Part shown: positions 10,268 through 18,298 of the stretch, piece by piece
How the letters are laid out: the number at the start of each line of letters is the position of its first letter
Position numbering within the stretch: position 1 is the stretch's first letter
DNA from: CAWKOH01 sp963851245
GTDB taxonomy: Bacteria > Actinomycetota > Acidimicrobiia > Acidimicrobiales > Palsa-688
Direction of reading: 5' to 3'
DNA: 48,541 bases
Assembly: GCA_963851245.1 (NCBI GenBank)
Contig: CAWKOH010000008.1
Coordinates: forward strand, 1-48,541
The notes under the pieces: model-generated
The model's input: only the letters and a program-made list of their open reading frames with translations
The model's database searches: none
Told to the model about the DNA's origin: nothing
Translations under genes and position numbers: made by a program

Positions 10268-10689
10268 CCTGCTCCGGTGTTGCGAAGGAGGACCAGGCGC
10301 CGGCCATCCCGGGCACCGCAGGCGGTCTCCGGCGCCGACCTCTGTCTCGTGAGGAGTGCATTGGACGCCTCCGTCTGGGCACAGTCGCCCGCCTGGCCCG
10401 GACGGAGGGCGCGCTACCACGGATCGAAGTGGTCCGCTACTCCCTCATCGGTGAGACCATAATCTTCGACGTCGGCTCGGCCGCCTTGGCCGGCAAGCTC
10501 ACCGGGCACGTGGTGGCCTTGGAGAGCGGTGCCACGGGTGCGGACGGACCCCAGGACGCCTGGTCGGTGTGCGCCGTCGGAGTGGTGGGCCGCTTGCAGG
10601 GTTCACCAGGGAGCGAGACGGTGCTCGAGATGTACCCCAGCCTGGTGCACGGATGGGTTGACACAGGGTGGGCCACCGAATCTTCCTGA
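10264..10689 (+). CDS. Pyridoxamine 5'-phosphate oxidase-like (flavin/F420 reductase family) protein
   Basis: 141 residues. LSREECIGRLRLGTVARLAR and the following IEVVRYSLIGETIIFDVGSA match the split beta-barrel fold of actinobacterial PNPOx-like flavin- or F420-dependent reductases, where a short helix precedes the first barrel strands. WSVCAVGVVGRL would be a later barrel strand. The cofactor and substrate cannot be read from sequence. It is translationally coupled to the USP gene, so the pair probably acts or is regulated together. It converges on the 2H phosphoesterase gene, only six bases away. Confidence 0.75.
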   Translation: MTCSGVAKEDQAPAIPGTAGGLRRRPLSREECIGRLRLGTVARLARTEGALPRIEVVRYSLIGETIIFDVGSAALAGKLTGHVVALESGATGADGPQDAWSVCAVGVVGRLQGSPGSETVLEMYPSLVHGWVDTGWATESS

Positions 10690-10695
10690 GTTCGC

Positions 10696-11247
10696 TTAGG
10701 CAACCTGATCGAAGGGTAACCGGCAGGCCACCGAGCCGTCGGGAGCCACCACCGAGATGTTGTCGACCTTGACGGTCCAGTGCTTCGGGCCTTTCTCAGC
10801 CAGGTAGGCCATGACCTCGCCCACCCGGTTAGGAGTCAACTCGCTGTCAGCCAGTGTGACATGCGGCCGCCAGTATCGCGGTTCGCTCTGACCTTGAACG
10901 CGCCCGCCCGAGTTGGTAACGGCGGCAACGGCTGCACCTTGCAAGGCGGATAGCTGCGGCGTTCTAGTCAAGGCCAGGTGTACTACCGCCGAATCGTGCC
11001 CGTGACCGACGAACAATCCGTAGCCTGCTCCGCCCGCCGTGAAAGGCGCCCACTCGGCCGCCAGGGCGGGCAGACCGGTCTGAAGCTGCTCGGGCCGGCG
11101 AAGTCGCTCGACGACCACCAACGTAAGGTGAGGTGCAGCGTCGGGGTGGGACAGCTCGAGTCCCCAGCGCGACCGTAGACCCGACCAGAGCGTCCTGACT
11201 GCTTCGGCCGCCTGACCGCCGAGCATCACCGCCACGCAATGGGCCAT
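10696..11247 (-). CDS. 2H phosphoesterase superfamily (2'-5' RNA ligase / cyclic phosphodiesterase-like) protein
   Basis: 183 residues. The two H-x-T motifs of the 2H superfamily are clear: PHLTLVVV near residue 40 and RPHVTLAD near residue 135. These histidines act on 2',3'-cyclic or 2'-5' phosphodiester bonds in the family (LigT, Thp1). The start MAHCVAVMLGG fits an edge beta strand. The substrate is not predictable. It lies 11 bases downstream of the adenosine-specific kinase gene on the same strand, so it is likely the second gene of that transcript. Confidence 0.8.
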   Translation of the reverse strand: MAHCVAVMLGGQAAEAVRTLWSGLRSRWGLELSHPDAAPHLTLVVVERLRRPEQLQTGLPALAAEWAPFTAGGAGYGLFVGHGHDSAVVHLALTRTPQLSALQGAAVAAVTNSGGRVQGQSEPRYWRPHVTLADSELTPNRVGEVMAYLAEKGPKHWTVKVDNISVVAPDGSVACRLPFDQVA

Positions 11248-11258
11248 TCCGGGATGCG

Positions 11259-11741
11259 TCAGAGTTTGTAGCCGATGGTTCTCAGCAGCTGCTTGCGGTC
11301 GGCTACGTCGGCGTCGGTTTCGACTCCGGCGGGGACCGATCCGTCGATGACCCCGAGGACTCCTCGGCCCATGTCGCTGGCGGCGACAACTACTTCCACC
11401 GGATTGGCCGTGGCGCAGAAGATGTAGCAGACCTCAGGCACGGCCTTCAGCTGGTTCAACACGTTCACCGGGAACCCATTGCGCAGGAAGACCACGAAGG
11501 AGTGGCCGGCTCCGATCGCCTGGGCGTTCCGAGTCGCCAGGTCCACCAGCTCGTCATCGTTGCCCGAGCGACGAACCAAGCAGGGTCCCGACGCCTCGCA
11601 GAAGGCCACCCCGAAGCGCAAGTTCGGGCTGGAGCCGGCCAGGGCTTCATGGAGGTCTTCGACGGTCTTGATGAAGTGGGCCTGGCCTACGATCACGTTC
11701 AGGTCGTCCGGCTTGTCAATGGCGACGGTCAGCAATTCCAC
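11259..11741 (-). CDS. Adenosine-specific kinase family (DUF355) protein
   Basis: 160 residues from a GTG at 11741 with GGGAGGA upstream; longer frames to 12008 have no supporting start. VAIDKPDDLNVIVGQAHFIK, EDLHEALAGSSPNLRFGVAF, GHSFVVFLRNGFPVNVLNQL and CYIFCATANPVEVVVAASDM are characteristic of the adenosine-specific kinase family first studied in archaea. The C-terminal RGVLGVIDGSVPAGVET is also conserved. Role in bacteria is unclear; adenosine salvage is the obvious idea. A DosR-like box lies 59 nt upstream. Confidence 0.85.
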   Translation of the reverse strand: MELLTVAIDKPDDLNVIVGQAHFIKTVEDLHEALAGSSPNLRFGVAFCEASGPCLVRRSGNDDELVDLATRNAQAIGAGHSFVVFLRNGFPVNVLNQLKAVPEVCYIFCATANPVEVVVAASDMGRGVLGVIDGSVPAGVETDADVADRKQLLRTIGYKL

Positions 11742-11800
11742 CTGATCCTCCCGTGGTGGTAGCCCTAAATAGTGGTCGATAGCGACTCTACGTGCATCAA

Positions 11801-11814
11801 ATGACCTTAGGCCC
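11801..11814. promoter_or_regulatory. DosR-like box between the adenosine kinase and small zinc-ribbon genes
   Basis: ATGACCTTAGGCCC, 10/14 to the consensus. It is 59 nt from the minus-strand kinase start and 54 nt from the plus-strand small gene, so it could serve both. Confidence 0.5.
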
Positions 11815-11868
11815 TGCCGCGGCGGTGGGACCTGGAGCCAGCATGGCATCAGAGGAGAGGAGATGATC

Positions 11869-12099
11869 ATGGCACCTTGGTGGAAATCGCGACACCGGTC
11901 TATGAAGTCTTGCTCCCGGTGCGGGAGTGACTGCGACGTTCGGCAGGGTCGGTGCCGGGCGTGCCGCTCGCACTTGCCGCCGGAGGAGACTCTCGGCCGT
12001 CCCGGCACGATCGCCGGGTCCGCACCTGAGTCCCGATATCACGAGCCCAGCCTCGAACCGTCCCACGATCGACCGTGGGTCCACCGAGGCGGTGGGTAG
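11869..12099 (+). CDS. Small putative zinc-ribbon protein
   Basis: 76 residues. The N-terminal part has four spaced cysteines in CSRCGSDCDVRQGRCRACRS, a pattern able to bind one zinc; the rest is polar and low in order. AGGAG at 11858-11862 gives good spacing to ATG 11869 (ATG 11863 is too close). It shares an intergenic region with a DosR-like box. I recognise no family. Downstream, 12100-12541 holds only weak frames. Confidence 0.5.
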   Translation: MAPWWKSRHRSMKSCSRCGSDCDVRQGRCRACRSHLPPEETLGRPGTIAGSAPESRYHEPSLEPSHDRPWVHRGGG

Positions 12100-12541
12100 G
12101 AGGCGCTCCATGGCTGCCGCGGCCAGGCCGCGGCTGGGATCAGCAGCACCAGATGCCGGTCCAGATGCTCGCCCCGGGCGGCCGAGCCGGACCGCTGCAC
12201 CGGTCGCGCCTAGACAACTGGGGTGAGGAAGGGTTCATCCGCCCGCAGGTCATCGTCATCGACAAGAGGACCGGGCAGCGCCTCAACGTCGACCCCTGGA
12301 CCGTCCCGAGGGCCCGGCGTGGTTGAGCGCTCCGCCGTCCCGCTCACATTGGGCAACAGCTTTCCCTGTGAGTCGCATTATGGCCCAACGCTGCGATGCC
12401 TTGTGCTGGTCCCAACCAGCTTCAGGACTTTCGTCCCTGGTCACTGCTGACGGCAGCTGCGACTCTGGGACGGTGAGGATGTCGGGCGTGGTCAGCGGGG
12501 GGGCCTGCTGGGCCAGGGCACAGGTTCGAAGGGAGCCATAA
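12100..12541. other. Stretch without a convincing gene
   Basis: Frames here are short and disagree. One segment, 12153-12326, translates to NWGEEGFIRPQVIVIDKRTG near its centre, which looks protein-like but has no ribosome site; a 38-codon frame at 12110 has AGGAGG but a low-complexity product. Possibly the remains of one small broken gene. Confidence 0.35.
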
Positions 12542-12691
12542 ATGAGTTTGATCACCGTCACCATTGGCGGGCTGATTCCGCTCCTTGCCGCGGCGGAGGT
12601 GGCCAGGCGGGCCGCCCTGGGCCGTCGGCTCGGACAGTCGATGATCCGAGCCGAGACCAAGCAATACGAGGAGCGGGATCGTCGTTCGTAG
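12542..12691 (+). CDS. Small single-pass membrane protein
   Basis: 49 residues: ITVTIGGLIPLLAAAEVARR is a short hydrophobic segment, followed by a basic helix (RRAALGRRLGQSMIRAETKQ). AAGGGAG lies seven bases before the ATG. Too short for family assignment. It is one of several very small membrane or zinc proteins in this window. Confidence 0.55.
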   Translation: MSLITVTIGGLIPLLAAAEVARRAALGRRLGQSMIRAETKQYEERDRRS

Positions 12692-12816
12692 CTTTGTGGC
12701 TGGGTCCGGGTCGCCTTTGGTGGTCGCGCTCGCTCGGCCCGGGCCCAACGGCGTCGACGGCCTGGGCGCTCCAGGTGCCGTAGTCGGATGCTGGGAGCTG
12801 CTCCGAGCGAGCGACA

Positions 12817-12926
12817 TCCGTGAGGTTATGGGGAGGCGCGAGCTTTATCGCCGGTACGCGCGAATGGGAGACGGGATCGAGCAGGTCGCCGACCGGATCT
12901 GGTACGCGGTAGTCAAGCGGGTGTGA
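12817..12926 (+). pseudogene. C-terminal fragment of a DUF47/PhoU-like protein
   Basis: The last ~37 codons before TGA 12926 read IREVMGRRELYRRYARMGDG then IEQVADRIWYAVVKRV. This resembles the closing helix of DUF47/PhoU-like proteins that partner PitA phosphate transporters (pattern D-I-x-x-V-x-x-x-x-x-Y, then E-x-V-A-D-x-I). No upstream part of such a protein is visible, so I read it as a relic. Chance similarity is possible because the piece is short. Confidence 0.35.
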
Positions 12927-12954
12927 GTGCCCATCGGGCCGGCGCAGCCATGGG

Positions 12955-12968
12955 GTGACTTCCGACTC
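12955..12968 (+). promoter_or_regulatory. Weak DosR-like box
   Basis: GTGACTTCCGACTC, 10/14 to the consensus, 90 nt before the 2TM-protein start, outside the two usual spacing classes. Confidence 0.3.
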
Positions 12969-13058
12969 TGTCGGGTCCGACCTCGATCGCCCATGCTGCA
13001 GGCGATGGGTCGAATGCCCCATCGGGAGAAGCATCCTCACAGGAAAGGGGGTGCCGGA

Positions 13059-13439
13059 ATGGCTGAAACGTTTGAGGACCAGCGATTGCCAGGGTTGGAG
13101 CCGAACGGTCCAGCCGGCCGCCAAACGCTCGATCGTCAAGAAGCGATCAAGCAAATCGAGCGGAGACGACACTTTCGCATCGAGTTCATTGCGTCCGCGA
13201 TCGGCATGATACTGCTGGTGACCATCTGGGCTGCCACCGAGTATCACAACGCAGGGGGCTGGCCCTCTCAGGGGTTCAGCCAGAGCTCCGGAATCCACGA
13301 CGTGTGGAACTCGTGGATCGTCTATCCGATCGTAGGATGGGGCCTGATCATGGCTTCACGCGCCTGGTTTGTCTACGGCCGGAAGCCGGTTACGGAGGCC
13401 GACATTGAACGGGAGATGCGGCGCCAAACCGGTAGCTGA
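13059..13439 (+). CDS. 2TM-domain membrane protein
   Basis: 126 residues. A polar N-terminus with RQEAIKQIERRRHFRIE leads into two membrane helices, FIASAIGMILLVTIWAATEY (~45-64) and SWIVYPIVGWGLIMASRAWF (~85-104), then a short basic tail. This is the layout of the 2TM domain family, often attached to sensors or regulators. GGAAAGGGGG is placed before ATG 13059. Its last codons begin a 142-bp segment repeated at 18005, next to a second, truncated copy of this gene's end. Confidence 0.7.
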   Translation: MAETFEDQRLPGLEPNGPAGRQTLDRQEAIKQIERRRHFRIEFIASAIGMILLVTIWAATEYHNAGGWPSQGFSQSSGIHDVWNSWIVYPIVGWGLIMASRAWFVYGRKPVTEADIEREMRRQTGS

Positions 13440-13556
13440 ATCTTCATCTCTGGCGCTTTAACCATTCTTGTATCTCGTCCGCCAATGTTTTGTTTTGGTC
13501 GATAGGCGAGCTATGGGGTGACCGACGAAACGCCCGTACGTCGATCATGCCCTCGG
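13415..13556. repeat. Left copy of 142-bp imperfect direct repeat
   Basis: Aligns without gaps, at roughly 80% identity by eye, to the copy at 18004-18145 (offset 4589). It contains the 3' tip of the 2TM gene and, on the minus strand, the last ~36 codons of a small membrane protein. The repeats flank the larA-like/SDR/iolB/propeller block. Confidence 0.7.
13444..13551 (-). pseudogene. Truncated copy of the small membrane protein gene at 18033
   Basis: Minus frame EGMIDVRAFRRSPHSSPIDQ then NKTLADEIQEWLKRQR aligns with EGVINERGLRRSPHSPPIDQ and ARTLADEIREWLKDQK of the intact gene at 18033-18209. The membrane helix and start are missing, so this is a 3' remnant. Confidence 0.7.
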
Positions 13557-13585
13557 AGGATGGTCGATCATGCCCTCGGAGGATG
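13540..13585. repeat. Tandem duplication of 23 bp (two copies)
   Basis: Two identical 23-bp units at 13540-13562 and 13563-13585, starting GTCGATCATGCCCTCGG. It marks the inner boundary of the left 142-bp repeat. Confidence 0.85.
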
Positions 13586-13591
13586 ACGGCG

Positions 13592-14797
13592 TTACTTGAC
13601 TTTCCAGAGATGTTCGCCCGCGTTGCGCACCACGAACGTGTCGGGGTCGGCCGTCTGGTCCAGGTCGATCGTACCCGGATCGACGTAACCGAGATTGAGA
13701 TGTTCACAGTCGGCGGGGTTAATCGCCGTGGCTAACTGCACCGATATACGGGATACTTCGCGGTCGCCGGCGAACGAACCGGCCCCTTTTACATGGCTGC
13801 TGTGAGCCAACACGGCTAACGGCACGGTATCGAACTTCTCCCACTGCTCCAGGAAGTAGTCGAGCACGTGATAGCCGACCTCGAATATCGACCGGCCATG
13901 GGTGCTGCTCACTTCGGCCAGCCACGGTGCGTACACGATCAGTTCGCCGCCATCGGCCACTGCCCCCTCCAGCTTGTAAACAGACTTGGCCGCCGTCCAC
14001 AGCTCGTCGTATATGGGCAGCGGTTGAGACACCACCCGTCGGTATGGCCTATCGAGCCAGGTGATGTGAAGTTGGCTCGACAGATCCACGGACGCCGGCC
14101 AGGCCTCACCCGGCGCCCCGACGAACAAGCCGGCCAAGCCATCCCCGTCCGTCACCGCTGCGACCAGAGTCACCGGGGTGGCCAGCATCGCGGTGGCCGT
14201 GTCTATCAGTTCCCGGACTGGAGTGCCCCGGAGCCCGATGGTCGCCATCACCCCCGACAGCGCACCCAACCAGTGCATCACGTCGATCATCTCCGGTCCA
14301 CTGACGCCCGGGAAAAGGTACTTTGTGCCGCCCGAGAAGCCGGCCACCTCATGAGGCAGGGTCGGTCCGACGATGATCACCCGGTCGGCTCCGATGACGG
14401 CTCGGTTGATTCTTACTTCCAAGGGCCCGTCAAGGCTGCGATGCCAGACTCTCCCGGCGATACGGCGGATTGAGTCAGCGTCGATGACGCCCAGAGAGGT
14501 CAGCCTTTCCTCATTGCGCCATTCGTGATTGATCACCGGAACGCGCCTTCCGGTGGACGCCGCCAGCGATGCGACCCAGTCCACATAGTCGGCCCCGTCA
14601 GGGGGGTGTGTGCCCAGTGCCACCATCACCTCCAAGGAGGCGGCTCGGTGCAGAGCCTCCACCGTTGCCGGCAGGACCCGATCGAGCGGCAGTACTCGGG
14701 TATGGTCGGGCACGAGGATCAGGACCCGCTCGCCCACCACCTCGGGCTCTAGCGCCGGGAACACGACCTGGCGAATCTCGCCGTCCGTCAACGTCAT
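13592..14797 (-). CDS. LarA-family nickel-pincer racemase/epimerase-like protein
   Basis: 401 residues. The N-terminal VLILVPDHTRVLPLDRVLPA, the VALGTHPP strand, and the central LPHEVAGFSGGTKYLFPGVS followed by IDVMHWLGAL carry the His and Lys residues that hold the nickel pincer nucleotide in lactate racemase LarA; INHEW gives a further active-site His. LarA homologs act on many 2-hydroxyacids and sugar acids, so lactate is not assured. Its ATG overlaps the SDR stop (ATGA). No LarB/C/E cofactor-maturation genes are nearby. With the SDR and IolB, a role in sugar-acid or inositol breakdown is likely. Confidence 0.85.
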   Translation of the reverse strand: MTLTDGEIRQVVFPALEPEVVGERVLILVPDHTRVLPLDRVLPATVEALHRAASLEVMVALGTHPPDGADYVDWVASLAASTGRRVPVINHEWRNEERLTSLGVIDADSIRRIAGRVWHRSLDGPLEVRINRAVIGADRVIIVGPTLPHEVAGFSGGTKYLFPGVSGPEMIDVMHWLGALSGVMATIGLRGTPVRELIDTATAMLATPVTLVAAVTDGDGLAGLFVGAPGEAWPASVDLSSQLHITWLDRPYRRVVSQPLPIYDELWTAAKSVYKLEGAVADGGELIVYAPWLAEVSSTHGRSIFEVGYHVLDYFLEQWEKFDTVPLAVLAHSSHVKGAGSFAGDREVSRISVQLATAINPADCEHLNLGYVDPGTIDLDQTADPDTFVVRNAGEHLWKVK

Positions 14798-15621
14798 ATG
14801 ACGCTCGCCGCGGAGAAGCCGCCATCGACTGGTATCACCGCTCCGGTGACGAAGCGGCTGGCTTCCGACGCCAGCCATAGCACCGGCCCAACCACGTCGT
14901 CCGGGTCGCCCAGCCGGCCCATGGGGGTGGCGTCGACGATCCGCCGGCCTCGAGCGGTCAGTTCGCCGCTGGTATTCACAAGCAGGTTTCGATTCTGACT
15001 GCTCAGAAAGAACCCGGGGGCCACCGCGTTCACGCGCACGCCCGGGCCGATCAGGCGGGCGGTGTGGTCGGCCAACCAGCGGGTCGCGTTGTCCACGGCA
15101 GCCTTGGCCGCCCCGTAGCCGACCACGCCCGAGAGGGGCCGGGTCGCCGCCATCGAGGAAACGTTGACGATGACCCCCGTGCCGGCGTCGGCGATGGCTC
15201 GGCCGAAGATCTGTATGGGCAGCAGGGTGCCCATGAGGTTGAGGTCGACTACGTGGCGGATGGCATCGGGGCTCACATCGAAGAACGATCCGCCGGGTGC
15301 CACGGTCGCGTCGGCACGGTTGCCACCCGCCGCGTTCACCAGCACGTCGAGACCGCCCCACCGGTCGAGGATGGTTTCCAGGGCCGCCCGCAGCTGCTCC
15401 TCGTCTAGTACGTCCGCCGCCACGCCGATTACCTCGTCCTCGGTGCCCAGCCCGGCCACGGTCTCGTTCACCATTGCCGGGTTGCGGGCCAGGATGGCGA
15501 CGCGAGCTGCCGAGCGCCGGAATCCGCGGGCGATGGCGCGGCCAAGTACACCAGTGCCGCCGGTCACGACCGCCACCCGGCCCGAGAAGTCGAAGTTGGC
15601 GGTTCCGCCGGTTGAGTTCAT
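14794..15621 (-). CDS. SDR-family oxidoreductase, UxuB-like (mannonate/fructuronate type)
   Basis: 275 residues. NAD(P)-binding VVTGGTGVLGRAIARGF, NAAGGNRADAT, the catalytic Ser-Tyr-Lys set (VSSMAATRPLSGVVGYGAAK) and the C-terminal VTGAVIPVDGGFSA are present. The stretch FFLSSQNRNLLVNTSGELTA with DATPMGRLGDPDDVVG is typical of the SDR group containing Bacillus mannonate oxidoreductase. It would interconvert a keto- and hydroxy-sugar acid in the cytoplasm. It is first in a two-gene minus-strand operon with the LarA-like gene and diverges from iolB by 29 bp. Confidence 0.85.
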   Translation of the reverse strand: MNSTGGTANFDFSGRVAVVTGGTGVLGRAIARGFRRSAARVAILARNPAMVNETVAGLGTEDEVIGVAADVLDEEQLRAALETILDRWGGLDVLVNAAGGNRADATVAPGGSFFDVSPDAIRHVVDLNLMGTLLPIQIFGRAIADAGTGVIVNVSSMAATRPLSGVVGYGAAKAAVDNATRWLADHTARLIGPGVRVNAVAPGFFLSSQNRNLLVNTSGELTARGRRIVDATPMGRLGDPDDVVGPVLWLASEASRFVTGAVIPVDGGFSAASVI

Positions 15622-15650
15622 CGGCGCCCGACGTCGATAGGGTCTGGGCC

Positions 15651-16535
15651 GTGAGCCATCCTCTTCATCTCCCCCATGGTACGAGTGCTGACCAGTTGGA
15701 CCGAGTCGTAGTCACGCCGGAGTCGGCGGGGTGGGCCTTCTGCGGATTGAGGGTCGTCGAGCTTCCGCGGGGCGGATCCCGCACCCTGAACACCGGGCCG
15801 GACGAGGTGCTGGTCCTACCCCTCGCCGGATCCGTCACAGTGGCTTGCGGCGGCAAGACGTTCGAGTTGGCGGGCCGGCCCGACGTCTTCAGTGGACCGA
15901 CCGACTTCGCCTATCTTCCGATCTCCGCCGACGCCACGATATCGAGTCGCTCCGGAGCCCGATTTGCCCTACCCAGCGCCCGCGCTCAGCAGTCTCTTCC
16001 GCCCTCCTATGGTGCAGTCGATCATGTGCCGGTGGAGATTCGGGGGGCGGGAGCGGCCACCCGCCAGCTCAACAATTTCTGTGCCCCGGAAACCTTCCCC
16101 GCGGCCAAGCTGATCGCGGTGGAATGCATTACCCCGGCCGGTAACTGGTCGAGCTGGCCTCCGCACAAGCACGACACGGCCGGACCCGAAGAGGCAGTGC
16201 TCGAGGAGATCTACTACTTCGAGGTCGCTCCGGCAAACGCATCGCTCCCGCGACGAGCGGGCCAAGGTTTCGCCATGCACCGGCTCTACACGAAGAACGG
16301 GGAGATCGACCTGTGCGAGGAGGTCAGGCAGGGGGACGTAGTCCTGATTCCCCGGGGTTACCACGGTCCCTCGGTCACGGCCCCGGGCTACGACCTGTAC
16401 TACCTGAATGTGCTGGCGGGGCCGGCGCCGGGTCGCACGATGGCCTTCTGCGACGACCCAGCTCATCACTGGATCCGAGAATCGTGGGCGACCCAGAGCC
16501 CGGACCCTCGGCTCCCCATGCTCGCCGCACCTTGA
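15651..16535 (+). CDS. iolB: 5-deoxy-glucuronate isomerase
   Basis: 294 residues, normal for IolB. Tandem cupin barrel; NNFCAPETFPAAKLIAVECI, NWSSWPPHKHDTAGPEEAVL and LEEIYYFEVAP hold the metal-binding His/Glu residues. IolB isomerises 5-deoxy-glucuronate to 2-deoxy-5-keto-gluconate in myo-inositol catabolism. No other iol genes are here, so the rest of the pathway would be elsewhere or the enzyme serves a related uronate route with the divergent SDR and LarA-like proteins. The GTG 15651 has a poor ribosome site and may be leaderless. Confidence 0.88.
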   Translation: MSHPLHLPHGTSADQLDRVVVTPESAGWAFCGLRVVELPRGGSRTLNTGPDEVLVLPLAGSVTVACGGKTFELAGRPDVFSGPTDFAYLPISADATISSRSGARFALPSARAQQSLPPSYGAVDHVPVEIRGAGAATRQLNNFCAPETFPAAKLIAVECITPAGNWSSWPPHKHDTAGPEEAVLEEIYYFEVAPANASLPRRAGQGFAMHRLYTKNGEIDLCEEVRQGDVVLIPRGYHGPSVTAPGYDLYYLNVLAGPAPGRTMAFCDDPAHHWIRESWATQSPDPRLPMLAAP

Positions 16536-16574
16536 CGACTCGCCAGGTGGAAGCACGTCAGCCTCCAGATGGGT

Positions 16575-17921
16575 TCAGGGAACGGGGCTGATCCAGGCCA
16601 GTGGATACCCCGGAGAGGGTGCCGGGAGCAGCTTCTCGGTGGTCTGAGTGGCGTACAGCCACTGATCGTGGCGGTGGGCAGTTTGGCTGCGGCACACCAA
16701 GTCCGTCGAGCCTGGGGACCAGACGCAAGTGCCGAAGATGGTATCGGGTGCAGGGGGCACAACGGTGTATACCGCGCCAGTCTCAGTCGCGACAGCCAGT
16801 GCCGGTCCAGTGTTCGTGTAGGTCGGATAGGCGAGTTGGTGTCCCCCCGGCGACCACGCAACCTGGCTTCCATCGATGGGACCGAGGCGCTTCGGAAAAC
16901 TACCCAGAAGGCGTCCTTGACGATTGAGCACCACCATGGCGACGTTTCCCGCGGAAGGGTCTAGAGGGGTGAGTACCACTGCGACGGCGTCTCCCGTAGG
17001 ACTCGGGTAAACGGTGAGCCTTACTGGTCTTGTCGGCAATGACCCGACGTCCTCATTGAGCTCGGAAGCAGTGCTCAGTAGTAACGACGGTTCGCCCACC
17101 GATCGAAGTTCGACCGCGACATCAGCGCTGACAGAGTGAGCGAGGTCAGCTGGGCCTGGCCCGGACGGCACGGACACGAACGCACCCATGCTCAGTACGT
17201 CGCCGCCGGCGCTGTCCACGACGCCGAGATCGAACTCATGACCGTCAGTCAGGCTCACCATGATCGAGGTAGCCGGCCCCACAGCCGGGCGAGTTAGGGC
17301 GAGGACCGCTTGATCGTCGTCAGCGAAGGGCATCGACTGGGCCGGCGAGGTCGACCCGCCCAGGATTCTCGATACCGCGCTCGACGTGGTAACCGATCCA
17401 TCAGCCGTCACAACGAACACAGTGCCGGCGTCATCGAGCAACCGCTGCCCGTCGGGGGAGACGGACACCGGAACGAACGGGCCTCCACTTGATGGAACGG
17501 CAATCTTCTCTACCTGTCCGCTGTCAGGATCGACTGAGACCAACCCCCCCATTGGTGACAAGGCGAGCACCCGGCCGGTCAACGCCTTGAAGGGCGCCGA
17601 CACCGCACCTTCCCCGGTGGAGGACAACAAGAAGGCAATCGTCAGTGCCACGGCAACTACCACTGCTGCCGCCAGCAAGGTTGCCGGTCCGATCAACCTT
17701 CTTCTGCGGCCGGTCTGGCCGCCCGGTGCTTCGACTCGTGGTTCGTCCGCGTCCTCGGGGTCATACCGAGCCCGTTCTCGCGGAGAGGTCCAGGCCTCGT
17801 CCGTCTCCTCATCCCACGATGACTCAGGAATCTCTTCCGCGTCCTCGATACCGTGGTGACACGCGGGACACCGCGCTGCAAACTCAGAAACCGGCTCTGC
17901 ACAACCCGCACAACGCAGCAA
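16575..17921 (-). CDS. Zinc-ribbon, single-pass membrane protein with extracytoplasmic beta-propeller
   Basis: 448 residues from a TTG. N-terminal LRCAGCAEPVSEFAARCPAC is a CxxC...CxxC zinc ribbon; an acidic linker follows; PATLLAAAVVVAVALTIAFL (~80-100) is a membrane helix. The remaining ~340 residues are beta-rich repeats with WD40/TolB-like strands (VSVSPDGQRLL, VAWSPGGHQLAYP, CVWSPGSTDLVCRS), predicted outside the cell. Topology suggests a sensor or scaffold; no catalytic motif seen. It stands alone within the apparent inserted block and has no DosR-like box. Confidence 0.7.
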   Translation of the reverse strand: MLRCAGCAEPVSEFAARCPACHHGIEDAEEIPESSWDEETDEAWTSPRERARYDPEDADEPRVEAPGGQTGRRRRLIGPATLLAAAVVVAVALTIAFLLSSTGEGAVSAPFKALTGRVLALSPMGGLVSVDPDSGQVEKIAVPSSGGPFVPVSVSPDGQRLLDDAGTVFVVTADGSVTTSSAVSRILGGSTSPAQSMPFADDDQAVLALTRPAVGPATSIMVSLTDGHEFDLGVVDSAGGDVLSMGAFVSVPSGPGPADLAHSVSADVAVELRSVGEPSLLLSTASELNEDVGSLPTRPVRLTVYPSPTGDAVAVVLTPLDPSAGNVAMVVLNRQGRLLGSFPKRLGPIDGSQVAWSPGGHQLAYPTYTNTGPALAVATETGAVYTVVPPAPDTIFGTCVWSPGSTDLVCRSQTAHRHDQWLYATQTTEKLLPAPSPGYPLAWISPVP

Positions 17922-18003
17922 TTCACCTTACCCCGTGGCTTCTTACTGGGTCACGGCCCCTAATGTTATTACGAGGATTCACCTGTATTTATGACGACGG
18001 GAG

Positions 18004-18145
18004 ATTCGGCCGCCAAGCCGGTGACTGAATCTTCATTTCTGGTCCTTCAGCCATTCTCGGATCTCGTCTGCCAATGTTCGGGCTTGGTCTATAGGCGGGC
18101 TATGGGGTGAGCGGCGCAACCCACGCTCGTTGATCACACCCTCGG
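18004..18145. repeat. Right copy of 142-bp imperfect direct repeat
   Basis: Partner of the repeat at 13415-13556. Here the minus-strand small membrane protein is intact, while only the last few codons of the 2TM gene (reading ...RFGRQAGD then TGA) remain. Confidence 0.7.
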
Positions 18146-18209
18146 CAATTGCGACCAATCCGCTCAGAGCGATGATGACGGCCAAGGCGACTATAAGGAA
18201 GTTTGCCAT
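18033..18209 (-). CDS. Small membrane-anchored protein
   Basis: 58 residues. MANFLIVALAVIIALSGLVA is a membrane helix at the N-terminus, followed by a conserved polar tail (INERGLRRSPHSPPIDQART and LADEIREWLKDQK). GGAG precedes the ATG by eight bases. A DosR-like box is 59 nt upstream. A 3' fragment of a close paralog or ancestral duplicate is at 13444. Function unknown. Confidence 0.7.
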   Translation of the reverse strand: MANFLIVALAVIIALSGLVAIAEGVINERGLRRSPHSPPIDQARTLADEIREWLKDQK

Positions 18210-18268
18210 CGATTCAACTCCGATTCCGGCCCGGGGAACAGCTTGACGCACGAACGTCGCCGGGAGAA

Positions 18269-18282
18269 GGGACGAAGGTCCC
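18269..18282 (-). promoter_or_regulatory. DosR-like box upstream of the small membrane protein
   Basis: Minus strand GGGACCTTCGTCCC, 12/14 to the consensus, 59 nt before the start. Confidence 0.6.
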
Positions 18283-18298
18283 ATTCTTAGGTTCAGTC

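Noticed and set aside
12558..13298. A 246-codon minus-strand frame
   Set aside because: It runs against the small membrane gene and the 2TM gene, which have ribosome sites and hydrophobic helices; the product has no recognisable feature.
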